64,000 bases of DNA from Candidatus Binatia bacterium (GCA_029248525.1 JAQWJE010000043.1:124001-188000); one strand, 5' to 3'; positions 44,076-52,712 are shown, counted from the first letter of the stretch. Program-made: numbers and translations. Notes: generated by a model from the sequence alone, not told the origin.

Positions 44076-45527
44076 TCAGCCCCCAATCTCGAGATCCGAC
44101 CACGGATCCGTCTTCCAGTTATAGGTCAATTGCAGCGCAAAAACGTTCGCCGCACTCTCGACGGTCGCCGTCAGCGAACTGGCATCCAGAGTCTGATTGG
44201 TTTCGTCAATACGCGTCAGGCCCGCTCCAACGAAATAATGTGCGTAGCCAAAATCTGCGTAGATACCGGGCAGCAACTCTACCCCGAATCCGGTCGACAG
44301 AATCCAGCGATTGGCATCGGGGAGCCTGAGAGTTCGGTTCGCATTGTGGACGGGCGATTGATCGAATCCCCCGCCCAGACGTAACGTGAGCTTGTCGCTT
44401 GGAAAGAATTGAAAGCCCACGGTTGCTCGCCAGGTGTCGCGGAAGTTCTCGTAAATCAGGTCTTCCGCTGGCAACAAACTCGTGATTTGCCGAAGCGCCG
44501 GAGGCAGGTCGGCCACCGGCGTATCCGCCGTCGATCCAGGCAAACGGACTGTGTAGTTGTCGAGGCTGGTGTCGAGCGATTGAAAGCTCGACCAGCCAGT
44601 CCACTGAAGATCGCCCAGAACCTGGACCCAGTCCGTTATGTTCCAGACACCGCTGACGGTGACACTCTGCGGAATTGCCAGATTGACCGCCGCGTCCGCA
44701 GAGAGGCTCAACGAAGGGATTTCGGGAAGACCACCGATCAGCCCGGCCGGCAAGGCGGGTGTGCGAAATTTGGCCTCGCCACCAAGGTCGTGGTTGATTG
44801 CGGAGCGGTAACCGACACCGATTCGGAAAACATCTTCGTATTCATAGAGAACGCCCGCGTTCCAGCCGTAGCCCCAATCATCGACCTTGATCTGCGCATT
44901 GATATCGCCTGGTTCTAGGACCGGCCGGGTCGGCAGCGCAAATTGCTGGTTAAAGCGTCCTCGGGCGTTCTGTGCGTTGAAACCCAAACCCACCGAGAAA
45001 CCCTCCCAGGGACCGATCGCGATTGCAGGGTTGATATCGATGGTTCGCAGCTGCGAAAGGGTACCGAGATAGCGGACCGCGGAATCATCAGAGAAATTCG
45101 TCTGATCCCCCCAAGGCGCCACCACCCCGAGGTAAAGTGCGACCTTGTCGTGGACTTTTTGCGCGACATGAAAATTAGGTACGCCGAGTAGTCCGCCGCC
45201 ACTGGCTTCCATGCTCCCGTAGGCGCCGGTAATACCGCCCTGCCCCCACGTGGTCGCCTCCTGGACCTCTACGGTCGTATCCAACTGAATGGCACTCCCG
45301 GAGAAAACAGCGCTGCCACCTTCCAGTCTCGTCAAACCCGCCGGGTTGTACCAGGCCATGGAAGCATCTTCGGCCAAGGCCGCCGTTCCCGCATAACCCG
45401 TGCCCGTGAGCCGAGCGCTGGCCTCATTCACGGCCAGACCACCCGCGGACGATTCGCCTGCCGACAAGCCCCCCAGCAGAACCCCTGCCGAGACAGCCAC
45501 ATAGACTCTCCATCGAGTTTTGTGCAT
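44076..45527 (-). CDS. fadL: FadL/OmpP1/TodX outer-membrane long-chain fatty acid transporter
   Basis: A 483-residue outer-membrane protein: signal peptide ending around ESSAGG, then the family N-terminus GLAVNEASARLTGTGYAGTAALAEDASMAWYNPAGLTRLEGG, where NPAG is the FadL signature. A 14-strand barrel follows (alternating hydrophobic strands such as VALYLGVVAPWGDQTNFSDDS and WRATVGFQFFPSDKLTLRLGG) and the end has an aromatic-rich strand. It would carry fatty acids or hydrophobic aromatics across the outer membrane. Together with the lipase directly downstream it forms a lipid scavenging unit. Confidence 0.92.
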   Translation of the reverse strand: MHKTRWRVYVAVSAGVLLGGLSAGESSAGGLAVNEASARLTGTGYAGTAALAEDASMAWYNPAGLTRLEGGSAVFSGSAIQLDTTVEVQEATTWGQGGITGAYGSMEASGGGLLGVPNFHVAQKVHDKVALYLGVVAPWGDQTNFSDDSAVRYLGTLSQLRTIDINPAIAIGPWEGFSVGLGFNAQNARGRFNQQFALPTRPVLEPGDINAQIKVDDWGYGWNAGVLYEYEDVFRIGVGYRSAINHDLGGEAKFRTPALPAGLIGGLPEIPSLSLSADAAVNLAIPQSVTVSGVWNITDWVQVLGDLQWTGWSSFQSLDTSLDNYTVRLPGSTADTPVADLPPALRQITSLLPAEDLIYENFRDTWRATVGFQFFPSDKLTLRLGGGFDQSPVHNANRTLRLPDANRWILSTGFGVELLPGIYADFGYAHYFVGAGLTRIDETNQTLDASSLTATVESAANVFALQLTYNWKTDPWSDLEIGG

Positions 45528-45641
45528 TCCGTGGGCTATCGCGAGATTCGGCCACGGGCCAAACCGGAGCTGACGAGTCGTGGTCGAAACATCCCGATGG
45601 ACGGGCTCACGGCGCGACGCTCCCTGCCGGCGTCCGACGAC

Positions 45642-45800
45642 CTACACCCGACCCAGAGCCAGGGCCACCGCTCCCGTGCGCTCCTCGAGTTCCTGCGGGG
45701 GAAGGCTCTCGTCATCACTGAGCACGTACATCGCCATCGCGGCGATCATCAAAAAGATCGCAATCCATGTCATGCTCTTCTTGCGACTTGCCAGTGACAT
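45642..45800 (-). CDS. Small single-pass membrane protein
   Basis: A 52-residue protein starting at ATG 45800 with GGGGAGAATGGAAA just upstream. Residues 11-28 (TWIAIFLMIAAMAMYVLS) form one transmembrane helix preceded by a basic SRKKS segment and followed by an acidic tail (DDESLPPQELEERTG), giving an inside-to-outside orientation. No family is recognised. The frame is open upstream only because of the antisense SRPBCC gene. It lies 114 bases upstream of fadL in the same direction and could be co-expressed. Confidence 0.55.
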   Translation of the reverse strand: MSLASRKKSMTWIAIFLMIAAMAMYVLSDDESLPPQELEERTGAVALALGRV

Positions 45801-45977
45801 TTTCCATTCTCCCCATTGGCGGCCAAACAATGCCCGCGTGGCGCCACCGCAACATGTCACGATGGCCTTGCATTGGCCCAACCTGCACCTCCCCGTGCCA
45901 AAAAACAAGCACAGAACCCCTCCGGATCGATGCGCGCGGGGCTTTCCCTTCGGGCTCCGTTTACGTAAAACCGTCCC

Positions 45978-46436
45978 ATGCCGAACCTCGATACAGTCGA
46001 CTCGATGGAAATTGATGCCTCCGCAGAGGAACTCTTCGCCGTGATTCTGGACTACCCTCGAATGAGGGATTGGTACCCCCGCTACAAAATCGATGTGATC
46101 GGCGGCGGTCCCGTGCAGGAAGGCTGCCGCCTGAGCCACGAGCTTTCGCCTCCGGGATCGCCAGTCAAATCCCGCTTCACCCGCACCATCACCGCGATCG
46201 ATCCGGGCCGTTCCATCGAGGAAACCTACGATGACGGCGATCTGGTCGGCAACGGCCGATGGGTATTCGAGCCGCTGAGCGAGAACCGCACGCGGGTCTC
46301 GTTCTATTGCAAGGTGCGCTCGAATCGCCTGCTGATGCACATCGGTTTCCTCCTCGGCGGAGAAAAAGGCCACAACATGATCTATCAGGAAATTTTGGCC
46401 GCCTTGCAGACACACGTCAGCCAGAAGGCGGCCTGA
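45978..46436 (+). CDS. SRPBCC (START/polyketide cyclase-like) superfamily protein
   Basis: A 152-residue cytosolic protein. The N-terminus SMEIDASAEELFAVILDYPRMRDWYPRYKI is the classic first strand and helix of the SRPBCC fold (polyketide cyclase/dehydrase, ribosome-association toxin RatA-like). Strands then lead to GRWVFEPLSENRTRVSFY and a long C-terminal helix (KGHNMIYQEILAALQTHV). The fold binds hydrophobic ligands in a deep cavity. Substrate and role are not indicated by its neighbours. It is followed by tRNA-Arg. Confidence 0.85.
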   Translation: MPNLDTVDSMEIDASAEELFAVILDYPRMRDWYPRYKIDVIGGGPVQEGCRLSHELSPPGSPVKSRFTRTITAIDPGRSIEETYDDGDLVGNGRWVFEPLSENRTRVSFYCKVRSNRLLMHIGFLLGGEKGHNMIYQEILAALQTHVSQKAA

Positions 46437-46523
46437 AACCAGGACGGACGCCGTAACGCCAGAGTGGCCGAAGGGCGGGCTGCGTTGACTTCTACCCACC
46501 CGTCCGCGACGGTATAGGCTGAT

Positions 46524-46597
46524 GCGCCCGTAGCTCAGCTGGATAGAGCATCTGACTTCGGATCAGAGGGCCGGGAGTTCGAGTCTCTCCGGGCGCG
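46524..46597 (+). tRNA. tRNA-Arg (anticodon TCG)
   Basis: A 74-base cloverleaf. Acceptor GCGCCCG pairs with CGGGCGC, discriminator G, no encoded CCA. The D arm contains AGCTCAGCTGGATAGAGC, the anticodon stem TCTGA/TCAGA encloses CTTCGGA (anticodon TCG, reading CGA), and the T arm has GTTCGAGTC. The 3' half recurs at 49149 and 55531, marking this gene as an integration target. Confidence 0.97.
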
Positions 46598-46733
46598 TTT
46601 GAAAAGCCTCCGCCTTGGCGGGGGCTTTTCTCGTTGCGGGTCAGGCTACTGCAGCAGTGGGCTGCTCGGATGGGTGATTTGTAGTGGATTTTGTAGTGGA
46701 TCGCTGCACGTTGGCGGGGTATCCATCGCCTCC
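46555..46733 (+). repeat. Direct repeat copy 1: tRNA-Arg 3' half plus downstream flank
   Basis: From the anticodon loop (ACTTCGG) through the terminator to TATCCATCGCCTCC, this 179-base stretch is repeated with scattered differences at 49149-49329. Sharing of the terminator and of the GTAGTGGATTTTGTAG segment shows duplication of the whole tRNA 3' end with its flank. Confidence 0.85.
46602..46629 (+). terminator. Rho-independent terminator of tRNA-Arg
   Basis: AAAAGCCTCCGCC pairs with GGCGGGGGCTTTT (13 bp with one G-T pair, TT loop), ending in TTTTC, five bases after the tRNA. Confidence 0.85.
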
Positions 46734-47073
46734 ATGGCCTTGCCAGCAACCGATACGCAAATAGGGCTGTAGCGCTGCTGCCAGCTGCTAACGGAAGTTT
46801 GCGGCCCGAGTTCTTCACTTTGCATTTTTGCGAGCCAGCGTTCGAGGCCGCACGGGCGCCCGCCCTTGAGAAAACCTTTCCGCCTTGGGGTTTTCATGAG
46901 CCGGGAAGATCGCTCGACGCTGCCAATTCGGTGGCACGCTTTGTGCGCAAGCTACGTCCGGCAACTGACCACAGTGGCAGAGCCTATGAAGAATCCGAAC
47001 TTTGGCCGACGAGCGCTGAGCGCGCCGTTCGCCCTGCAGCCCAGCGATCGCTTGGGCAGAAAGGTACAATCAA
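46734..47073 (+). other. Intergenic stretch after the first tRNA-derived repeat
   Basis: No gene with a convincing motif or ribosome site. Several short overlapping frames on both strands look random. It includes ATG-rich DNA just before the beta-helix gene. I see no integrase remnant. Confidence 0.4.
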
Positions 47074-48648
47074 ATGATCAACTCAATAGAGGGACTCAGC
47101 ACTGAGGCGTGGGCATCGGGAGGCACGGTAGGATTTCGGGCGGATCTCCCCAAAAGGATCAAGAAGTGGATGGTGCTACCGATCGTGGCGTTGGCGTTTG
47201 CACTATTGTCTCCGCCGGAGGCGAGTGCTTCGGGCGACGCCTGTGCTGCGCGCCGTCTTCTCGAGGCGGCAAATTTCAGTTCCTGTCGCCTCAAGGCCGC
47301 GTCGAAGGCCGCCAAAGTGGGGTCTGGTATCAAAGACGAGAAATGTGATCGCGTTCTGCGAAAGAAGGAGAGGTTGGTTGCTCAAGACTGTTCGAGTACC
47401 CCGGCTCCCTCCCTGACTGACCTGCGCGATTTCTTGAGTGAGGCGACATCTGATGTCGTTGCCGCGGTGCATGGGGGCGACTCGTCGATGCTGGGGGACA
47501 GCGATGCCGAGCCAGCAGAACCGGATAACTTCTTCGGCGTGGTGGAATTCACGCAAGAGATAAGGTGTGGAAGCCAAGTCGACGGACAAGATTCCGCCGA
47601 GGTGTTTCGGGTTCCGGTCCGTTCGCTTTCCCTGTCGGCCGAGCCTGAACTCGAAACCTGGCCGGAGGTATGGGTCGTCGACCCTGAGCGCAGCGAGGCC
47701 GCGCGACGCCGTCAGACGATCGGATCGGCTCTCGCCGATGCACCAGACGGCGCACGGGTTTACGTCTGTCCGGGTTCCTATGAAGAAAAAGTGGAAATCA
47801 AGAAGCACCATGAACTCCGATCGCTTGGGGGAGCCTCTCGCACCATCATCGACGTTTCCGGCCTGAGATCGGGAATTCCGGTCAAGATCAACAACTCGGC
47901 TGTATTCGAGGGGTTCACAGTGACTGGCGCGCATGCGACGGATATTTGCTTCGTTGGCGTTATCTACGCTTCTGGCCGCCGCCCTGAATCCGATCAGGAA
48001 ACCGTGTCCCGGATCGCCATTCGCCAGAATCACATCGTTTACAACTGGGCCTGCAAAGGCGGTGCGATCCACGTCAGTCCCTTTGCAAGGCTTGGCGCCG
48101 ATGGGGATGCCTACACAGGGGTGATTCACACGACGGTCGCCAACAATGTGGTGGCGCACAACGACACGGGTGAAGGGTTCGGTATTTATGCAAATATTGG
48201 GGACGGGCGCTCAACGGCGCTGGTTACCAACAACGTCGTTACGGAGACCCGCGCCCGCTTCCATAACGGCGAGGGCAACCTCGTCAGTTCCACAGGTATC
48301 CGTACCGGGGCCGATTCTGATCGACCTGACCGAGGATCGGAGTCGGGTTGGATCCGAGTGGAGAACAATATCATCACGAATCATGGTTCGGCGCTGCGGA
48401 ACTGGAACATCGCCCCGATGTCGGAGAGCTACAATCTGTGCTGGAACAATAGCTCCATAGGCTCCTCGGCAAAATGCATCATCGCCGATCCCCGCTTTTT
48501 GGCGCGCCCGGGTTTCATTCCCGGGCCTCGTAGCCCGGCCATCGACGGGGGCAACCCCGCTCGGTCATTCAACGACACGGATGGTTCTCGCAATGACATC
48601 GGGGCCTACGGTGGACCAGGTGGAAGCTGGACGGCGGTCGCACCCTGA
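47074..48648 (+). CDS. Secreted right-handed parallel beta-helix protein with N-terminal Cys-rich helical module
   Basis: A 524-residue exported protein. A hydrophobic signal core (MVLPIVALAFALLSPPEASA) begins at residue 33, so translation may start at 47170 rather than at ATG 47074. After the signal comes a short helical module with spaced Cys (ACAARRLLEAANFSSCRL...EKCDRVLRKKERLVAQDC). From about residue 215 it has beta-helix rungs as in pectate-lyase-like or right-handed beta-helix domains: TIGSALADAPDGARVYVCPGSYEEKV, AVFEGFTVTG, IRQNHIVYNWACKGGAIHV, TTVANNVVAHN, ALVTNNVV, IRVENNIITNHG. No catalytic residues are assignable. It lies between two tRNA-derived repeats. Confidence 0.8.
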   Translation: MINSIEGLSTEAWASGGTVGFRADLPKRIKKWMVLPIVALAFALLSPPEASASGDACAARRLLEAANFSSCRLKAASKAAKVGSGIKDEKCDRVLRKKERLVAQDCSSTPAPSLTDLRDFLSEATSDVVAAVHGGDSSMLGDSDAEPAEPDNFFGVVEFTQEIRCGSQVDGQDSAEVFRVPVRSLSLSAEPELETWPEVWVVDPERSEAARRRQTIGSALADAPDGARVYVCPGSYEEKVEIKKHHELRSLGGASRTIIDVSGLRSGIPVKINNSAVFEGFTVTGAHATDICFVGVIYASGRRPESDQETVSRIAIRQNHIVYNWACKGGAIHVSPFARLGADGDAYTGVIHTTVANNVVAHNDTGEGFGIYANIGDGRSTALVTNNVVTETRARFHNGEGNLVSSTGIRTGADSDRPDRGSESGWIRVENNIITNHGSALRNWNIAPMSESYNLCWNNSSIGSSAKCIIADPRFLARPGFIPGPRSPAIDGGNPARSFNDTDGSRNDIGAYGGPGGSWTAVAP

Positions 48649-48654
48649 CCGCCT

Positions 48655-48678
48655 GTGGCCCCGCGTAAGCGGGGCCAC
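48655..48678 (+). terminator. Hairpin after the beta-helix gene
   Basis: GTGGCCCCGC/GCGGGGCCAC, a perfect 10-bp stem with a GTAA loop, seven bases after the stop. It lacks a T-run. Confidence 0.55.
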
Positions 48679-48828
48679 CTACCTTGGACCAGTCGTGCTG
48701 GTCTTTGCCTCGACGCTGGCTTTCGCGACTCGGCTCGGAGCAATCGACCCTTCGAGAGTTCAGATCCGAAGAAGTGCTCGATGTCCGAGCGATGAACGTT
48801 ACGAAGACGAACACAAATCTGTTTCCTT

Positions 48829-48875
48829 AAACGCCGCGTCCGGCCTGCTCACCAAGCGGTCTGTTCGCGGCGTTT
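48829..48875. repeat. Inverted repeat AAACGCCGCG ... CGCGGCGTTT
   Basis: Perfect 10-base arms (48829-48838 and 48866-48875) around 27 bases, in gene-free DNA before the dispersed repeats. It might be a recombination site or hairpin; no other copy was noticed. Confidence 0.5.
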
Positions 48876-48907
48876 CTGCGTCAAGGCGGACGGTGGAGGT
48901 CCAGATG

Positions 48908-48991
48908 GATCTGCACCTGGGATCGCAGTGTTGATTAAAATCTTGAGCCGGAGATCCCTATCGGGCCGCGGGGGTGAGGGGAAACCGGCAC
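48908..48991 (+). repeat. Dispersed repeat C, copy 1
   Basis: Begins GATCTGCACC and continues through TTAAAATCTTGAGCCGG and GGGGTGAGGGGAAA to CCGGCAC. A diverged copy occurs at 52839-52923. It lies in the 839-base gene-free interval 48649-49487, which otherwise holds the hairpins and tRNA-derived repeat listed here. Confidence 0.75.
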
Positions 48992-49050
48992 GATTTCTTA
49001 CCCTCCAAAATTGTAGTGGATCTTGTAGTGGGTCGACGCACCTGCGGGGG

Positions 49051-49191
49051 ATCGCTCCAGATGCACTCGGTACCTTCAAACCCGATTAAGCCTTGCGTTT
49101 ACTGGAGGCAAGCCCCAAGTTCCGGGGTCCTTTTTTCAGGACCCCGGAACTTCGGATCAGAGGGTCGGGAGTTCGAATCTCTCCGGGCGCG
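49051..49191 (+). repeat. 141-base repeat unit ending in tRNA-Arg 3' half, copy 1
   Basis: Runs from ATCGCTCCAGATGC through TTTACTGGAGGCAAGCCCC to the tRNA 3' half (ACTTCGGATCAGAGGG...GGGCGCG from 49149). The same unit, equally long, is at 55431-55571. Only the tRNA half and its downstream flank match the true tRNA-Arg locus. Confidence 0.85.
49117..49152. repeat. Perfect 14-bp hairpin abutting the tRNA fragment
   Basis: AAGTTCCGGGGTCC (49117-49130) and GGACCCCGGAACTT (49139-49152) flank TTTTTTCA. The right arm runs into the first bases of the tRNA fragment. In the copy at 55431 the right arm has decayed. Confidence 0.85.
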
Positions 49192-49329
49192 TTTGGAAAG
49201 CCTCCGCTTTGGTAGGGGCTTTTCTCGTTGCGGGGGTTTGGCTACTGCAGCAGTTGGCTGCTCGGATGGGTGATTTGCAGTGGATTTTGTAGAGGGTCGC
49301 TGCACGTTGGAGGCGTATCCATCGCCTCC
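49149..49329 (+). repeat. Direct repeat copy 2: tRNA-Arg 3' half plus flank (att-like)
   Basis: Identity with the tRNA begins in the anticodon loop and covers the T arm, acceptor 3' strand and terminator region (AAAGCCTCCGCTTTGGTAGGGGCTTTT) as far as TATCCATCGCCTCC. No 5' half exists, so it is not a functional tRNA. Identity starting in the anticodon loop is characteristic of tyrosine-integrase attachment sites. Confidence 0.85.
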
Positions 49330-49398
49330 CTGGCGCGGAAACCTAATCCGTGGTCACGGCCACGCTGCTCGAACCGCGGACTTCGCTCTGGTCGTCCC

Positions 49399-49448
49399 AA
49401 AAAAGAAAGCCCCGATCTCCCCGAAAACCTGTTGCGTCGGGGAAATCG
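49399..49448 (-). terminator. Rho-independent terminator of the LRR-like gene
   Basis: On the minus strand TCCCCGA and TCGGGGA pair (with flanking CGAT/ATCG), followed after GATCGGGGC by a T-rich tail TTTCTTTTTTGGG. It lies 40-90 bases after the stop at 49488. Confidence 0.65.
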
Positions 49449-49487
49449 AGGCCGTTCGATTATGGCGTTACTCGTAAGGCCTTCGAC

Positions 49488-50623
49488 TCACCGGAAACAA
49501 GAGTTCTCCGGGACCGGCACCGTCTTGAAGCTCTGAGAACTCCGATCGAACGCGAGGTAGAGCGCGTTGTCCGGATTGTTGCCTTCGCAAAGCGTGCTGC
49601 TGCTGGGCGCTTCTGCGAGCCAGTTAAAGCAGCGCACCGTCGCCTGAGAACTCATATTCTCCGGTGCAGAGATGGGCACCGTCTCGCAGCTGAGAGTGCC
49701 GCCGGTGTATTCGCCGCCGGATCCGTTGGTGAACTCCATTTCGCGCACAAACGGGTGGTCGCCAAATCGGGCGGTATTCAGGTCGCGGTAGATGACCAGT
49801 TCTTCGCCGATCGTGCTGGCGATGACGACTTTCAGTTCGTGAGCACCTGACTCGAGAAGCCCCCAGTTGTAGACGCCGGAGAACCCGGCCAGCAACGGCC
49901 CACCGGCAGCCTCGACATCGCCACGGTCGCCGCAACAGGGAACCAGCATCGCGAACTCGCCGTCGATGAAGACCTCAACGTGACGTTCGATCTCGGCTCC
50001 GGGTGTCGTCGTATACGCCCAACCCTGAACGTTGGAAATGCCGGTCGCATCGGCGGCAACGCCATCGATTCCAAGAATTGGAGTTTCGAGGTTGGCGACA
50101 ATGCCGCCAGCGCCCAAAACGCACGATCCGTCGTTGCCAGTCACAATTCGGTAACGATAATCCTCCAGTTGGCTCACGAGATTGTCGACGCTTTGTTGGC
50201 AAAGGTTGGTGTTGTCTCGGATCCAGATGTCGTAGTTAACGTAAAGCAGTGCCGAGAGGCCGTCGACGTTGGCGAGCGCGTTGTTGTCGCGGATGGAGAG
50301 AGTGTCGCCGACGGAAGTCAGCGCGGAGAGGCCGTCGAGGTTGGTGAGCGCGTTGTTGTTGTCGATAGAGAGAGAGAGCCGCCGACGGAAGTCAGCGCGG
50401 AGAGGCCGTCGAGGTTGGTGAGCGCGGTGCTGGTGTCGATAGAGAGAAGGCCCGTAATGCTAGTACAACCACCGGAAACCGCCGTCCAGTAACTCCAGTC
50501 CCCGACGCACTCGACCGCCGCGGCCCTGGGCGGGAAGAGAAGTACGAATAGCGCAACAAGCATAATCCCAAGGACGAGCTTGGCGCGAACACCTGTCTTC
50601 AACTCTCTCGTGAAATCGCTCAT
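49488..50623 (-). pseudogene. Secreted LRR-like protein with GW...RGDV domain, frameshifted at an (AG)6 tract
   Basis: Two frames together make one protein of about 378 residues. From ATG 50623 (AAGG seven bases upstream) come a signal peptide (LVLGIMLVALFVLLF) and the first receptor-L/LRR-like unit (ALTNLDGLSALTSVGG). The frame then shifts at 50367-50378. In the other frame the repeats continue (SIDNNNALTNLDGLSALTSVG, then SIRDNNALANVDG), followed by NLVSQLEDYRYRI and a domain with GWAYTTTPG, CCGDRGDV, YNWGLLESGAHEL and a late WLAEAPSSSTLC. Loss of one AG unit restores the frame, so it is either a mutated gene, a sequencing error, or a slippage-switchable surface protein. Function unknown. 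Confidence 0.7.
50367..50378 (-). repeat. (AG)6 dinucleotide tract at the frameshift
   Basis: Six AG units on the plus strand, (CT)6 on the coding strand, inside the repeated LRR codons. Five units would keep one continuous frame. The neighbouring repeat unit has only three AG units. Confidence 0.85.
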
Positions 50624-50915
50624 ATTCATGCCTTGTTCCGGCGTGGCGGGCGGGCCTGCGGTCGCGGACGTTCCCCGTTGGATTCCTGCGTTGAATCAAC
50701 CTCGAATCCGGGCGCGTGTCCAAGGAAAGTTTCGATCCCGAGAAGTGCGTGCGGCTGCGTCGGAATTCCCTTGGTTTCGCGAGATGCAGGCGGTTTGGGG
50801 CCCTCATCTGGCCCGGCGAGCGGCTCCCCCACGGGCGGCCATCACAAGCTCATCCTTGCCGAGTCGAGGCTCGATAGCGCGGTGGCCGCACCCTGCCTGC
50901 CGCCAATGCACTTCC

Positions 50916-52517
50916 CTACCGTGGGCGCTGACGACGCTCGGCTGCGGCGAACTCGGCACGCACGGCAAAATATGCGGGCTTGCGCGTCCAGTCTTCAAGA
51001 AAGAGCAACGGGTCGTCGGGCAAGCCGAAAAAAGTTCGTACCCATGAAAGATGGTCACCAAGGCCCCAAGTGGTGATGCCCGTACAAGAGGCATTCTCGA
51101 GACAGGCACCCACAACATCCGAGTACAAAACCGCCTGCTGCAGAGGAAGTGGGAGAGCATTTCCCTCGGTCGATAAAAAGAGAGTCACCACATCCAGTTC
51201 GGTAATTTCCACCAACAAACCCAAATCCGCGAACCTCCGGATCGAGGCGGCCAGCTGCTGGCGTGTCGGATAGGCTGCAGGCGGGGTGAGCCCGATGTGT
51301 CCCTGAACCCCGATTCCGTGCAAGGGAACGCCGTCAGCAAGCAATTCTTCCACCAGGGCGACGAAGCGCTCCTGACGCGCCCCGGGCAAGAGGATCCCGT
51401 TATCGTTCAGGAAGAGCATCGCGTCGGGGTCTGCAGCATGAGCAAAATGAAACGCGCGTGCGATGTAGTCGGCGCCCACGACACGCCGAAACACATTGTC
51501 ATCCAGCCCGTCGCTGGTGGGCGGATCCACAACCGACGGCAAAGGCTCATTGACCACATCCCATTGCTCGATCTGGCCCGCATAGCGCCCGACCACGTCC
51601 TCGATATGCTCTTCCATCCGGTCCAGCATCGACTCACGGTCGCTGATGTTCTGCACATAAGGCGCAATCTGCGAGCCACCCCAGACGAGCGTATGACCCC
51701 GCAGCCTCATGCTGTTCGCACCGGCCAGACTCACAACCGCGTCCGCGGGAGCGAAGTTCCAGACATCCGCCTGAGGATGAATAGGCCCCCACTTCATCAC
51801 GTTCTCTGCTGTCAGCGAGTTCGCTTCCCGCGCAACAAGCGACGCATAGGTCGCATCCCCGGCGACCTCGCCGGGTTCGATCGCGGCGCCAAATCGAACG
51901 CCCGCGGCTGTCGCCAGATCCGCAATCGAGCGCTGGGTCCCGAGGCCCGCGGCAAATCCCCCCAACCCACGCGCCAGATCCTGCACGGTCGAGGCCGCCG
52001 GGCTCGGGCAATCCGACCGCGACCAGCGTTTCTCGACACGGCGGTCGAGGCGCTGCGCGTGACGCGTCGCCATATCTTCCGACCGCTCCGAATCCGGCCA
52101 GACCATGGTCGCCCATGACCGGCAGGCACGGGACAAGGTGCGCGCCAGACGCCTTTGGCAGACGGGTGTCGGCGCTCGACCAAGAACACCGGCAATCCGC
52201 TCGCCCAGAAGCGTCCAGGCCGCTTCGGCCGAGGCCGTCTGCGCAGCGCATTCAGCCGTGTCACCGGCTTCTGCCTCACTCCAAGACTGGAGAAACCGGT
52301 CATGAATACTTGCCAGACGCCGCTCCGCGGTAGGCGTGCCGCCGGCAAAGACAAACCGCCCTTCGTGCCGAAGCAAACGCGAACAAGTCGCGGCAATCGC
52401 CTCGACCTTGCGCACCGAGCAAACCGATTCGACGGCTTGGGTCGCCCCGGGCACAGCCGGAATCAGCATGCAGCTCGCCATCAGCACGGCAGCCTTCAGA
52501 AAATTTCGTGGGCGCAC
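50916..52517 (-). CDS. GH10 endo-1,4-beta-xylanase with N-terminal Cys-rich helical module
   Basis: A 533-residue exported enzyme. The signal peptide (FLKAAVLMASCMLIPAVPGATQA) is followed by a helical Cys-containing module of about 150 residues (VCSVRK...TCSRLL, AECAAQTASAEAAW, VCQRRLARTLSRACRSW). The GH10 barrel starts near 205 (RFGAAIEPGEVAGD): NSLTAENVMKWGPIHP, RLRGHTLVWG, acid/base Glu in QWDVVNEPL (about 321), GVQGHIGL, nucleophile Glu in LVEITELDV (about 437) and GITTWGLGDHLSW. All catalytic motifs are intact, predicting endo-hydrolysis of xylan or related beta-1,4-glycans outside the cell. There is no carbohydrate-binding module. Confidence 0.93.
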   Translation of the reverse strand: MRPRNFLKAAVLMASCMLIPAVPGATQAVESVCSVRKVEAIAATCSRLLRHEGRFVFAGGTPTAERRLASIHDRFLQSWSEAEAGDTAECAAQTASAEAAWTLLGERIAGVLGRAPTPVCQRRLARTLSRACRSWATMVWPDSERSEDMATRHAQRLDRRVEKRWSRSDCPSPAASTVQDLARGLGGFAAGLGTQRSIADLATAAGVRFGAAIEPGEVAGDATYASLVAREANSLTAENVMKWGPIHPQADVWNFAPADAVVSLAGANSMRLRGHTLVWGGSQIAPYVQNISDRESMLDRMEEHIEDVVGRYAGQIEQWDVVNEPLPSVVDPPTSDGLDDNVFRRVVGADYIARAFHFAHAADPDAMLFLNDNGILLPGARQERFVALVEELLADGVPLHGIGVQGHIGLTPPAAYPTRQQLAASIRRFADLGLLVEITELDVVTLFLSTEGNALPLPLQQAVLYSDVVGACLENASCTGITTWGLGDHLSWVRTFFGLPDDPLLFLEDWTRKPAYFAVRAEFAAAERRQRPR

Positions 52518-52712
52518 ACTCAGTGTCTATCACCGGCTCAGCCACTCGGAAAAGCAGATTTTTTCACGCGCCGGCGCCGCCCCCCCCAGAAAGCTTGCGT
52601 TCCCGCAGCGGGCTTCAGGAAAAGGATTTATCCCGCCTGATCTTTGCGGCCCTCCCGGCCTTGTTCCGGTTCCCTTGCGAGCCCAGGGGGGCCTGGCATG
52701 CGTTTAAGGCGC

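Noticed and set aside
45642-46499. Large minus-strand frame opposite the SRPBCC gene
   Set aside because: Only its last 52 codons, with their own ribosome site and a transmembrane helix, look coding; the rest is antisense to the SRPBCC gene.
46598-47073. Integrase or transposase remnant next to the tRNA
   Set aside because: Frames on both strands show no tyrosine recombinase or transposase motifs.
49149-49191. Second tRNA-Arg gene
   Set aside because: Only the 3' half from the anticodon loop is present; the 5' half is replaced by an unrelated hairpin, so no cloverleaf forms.
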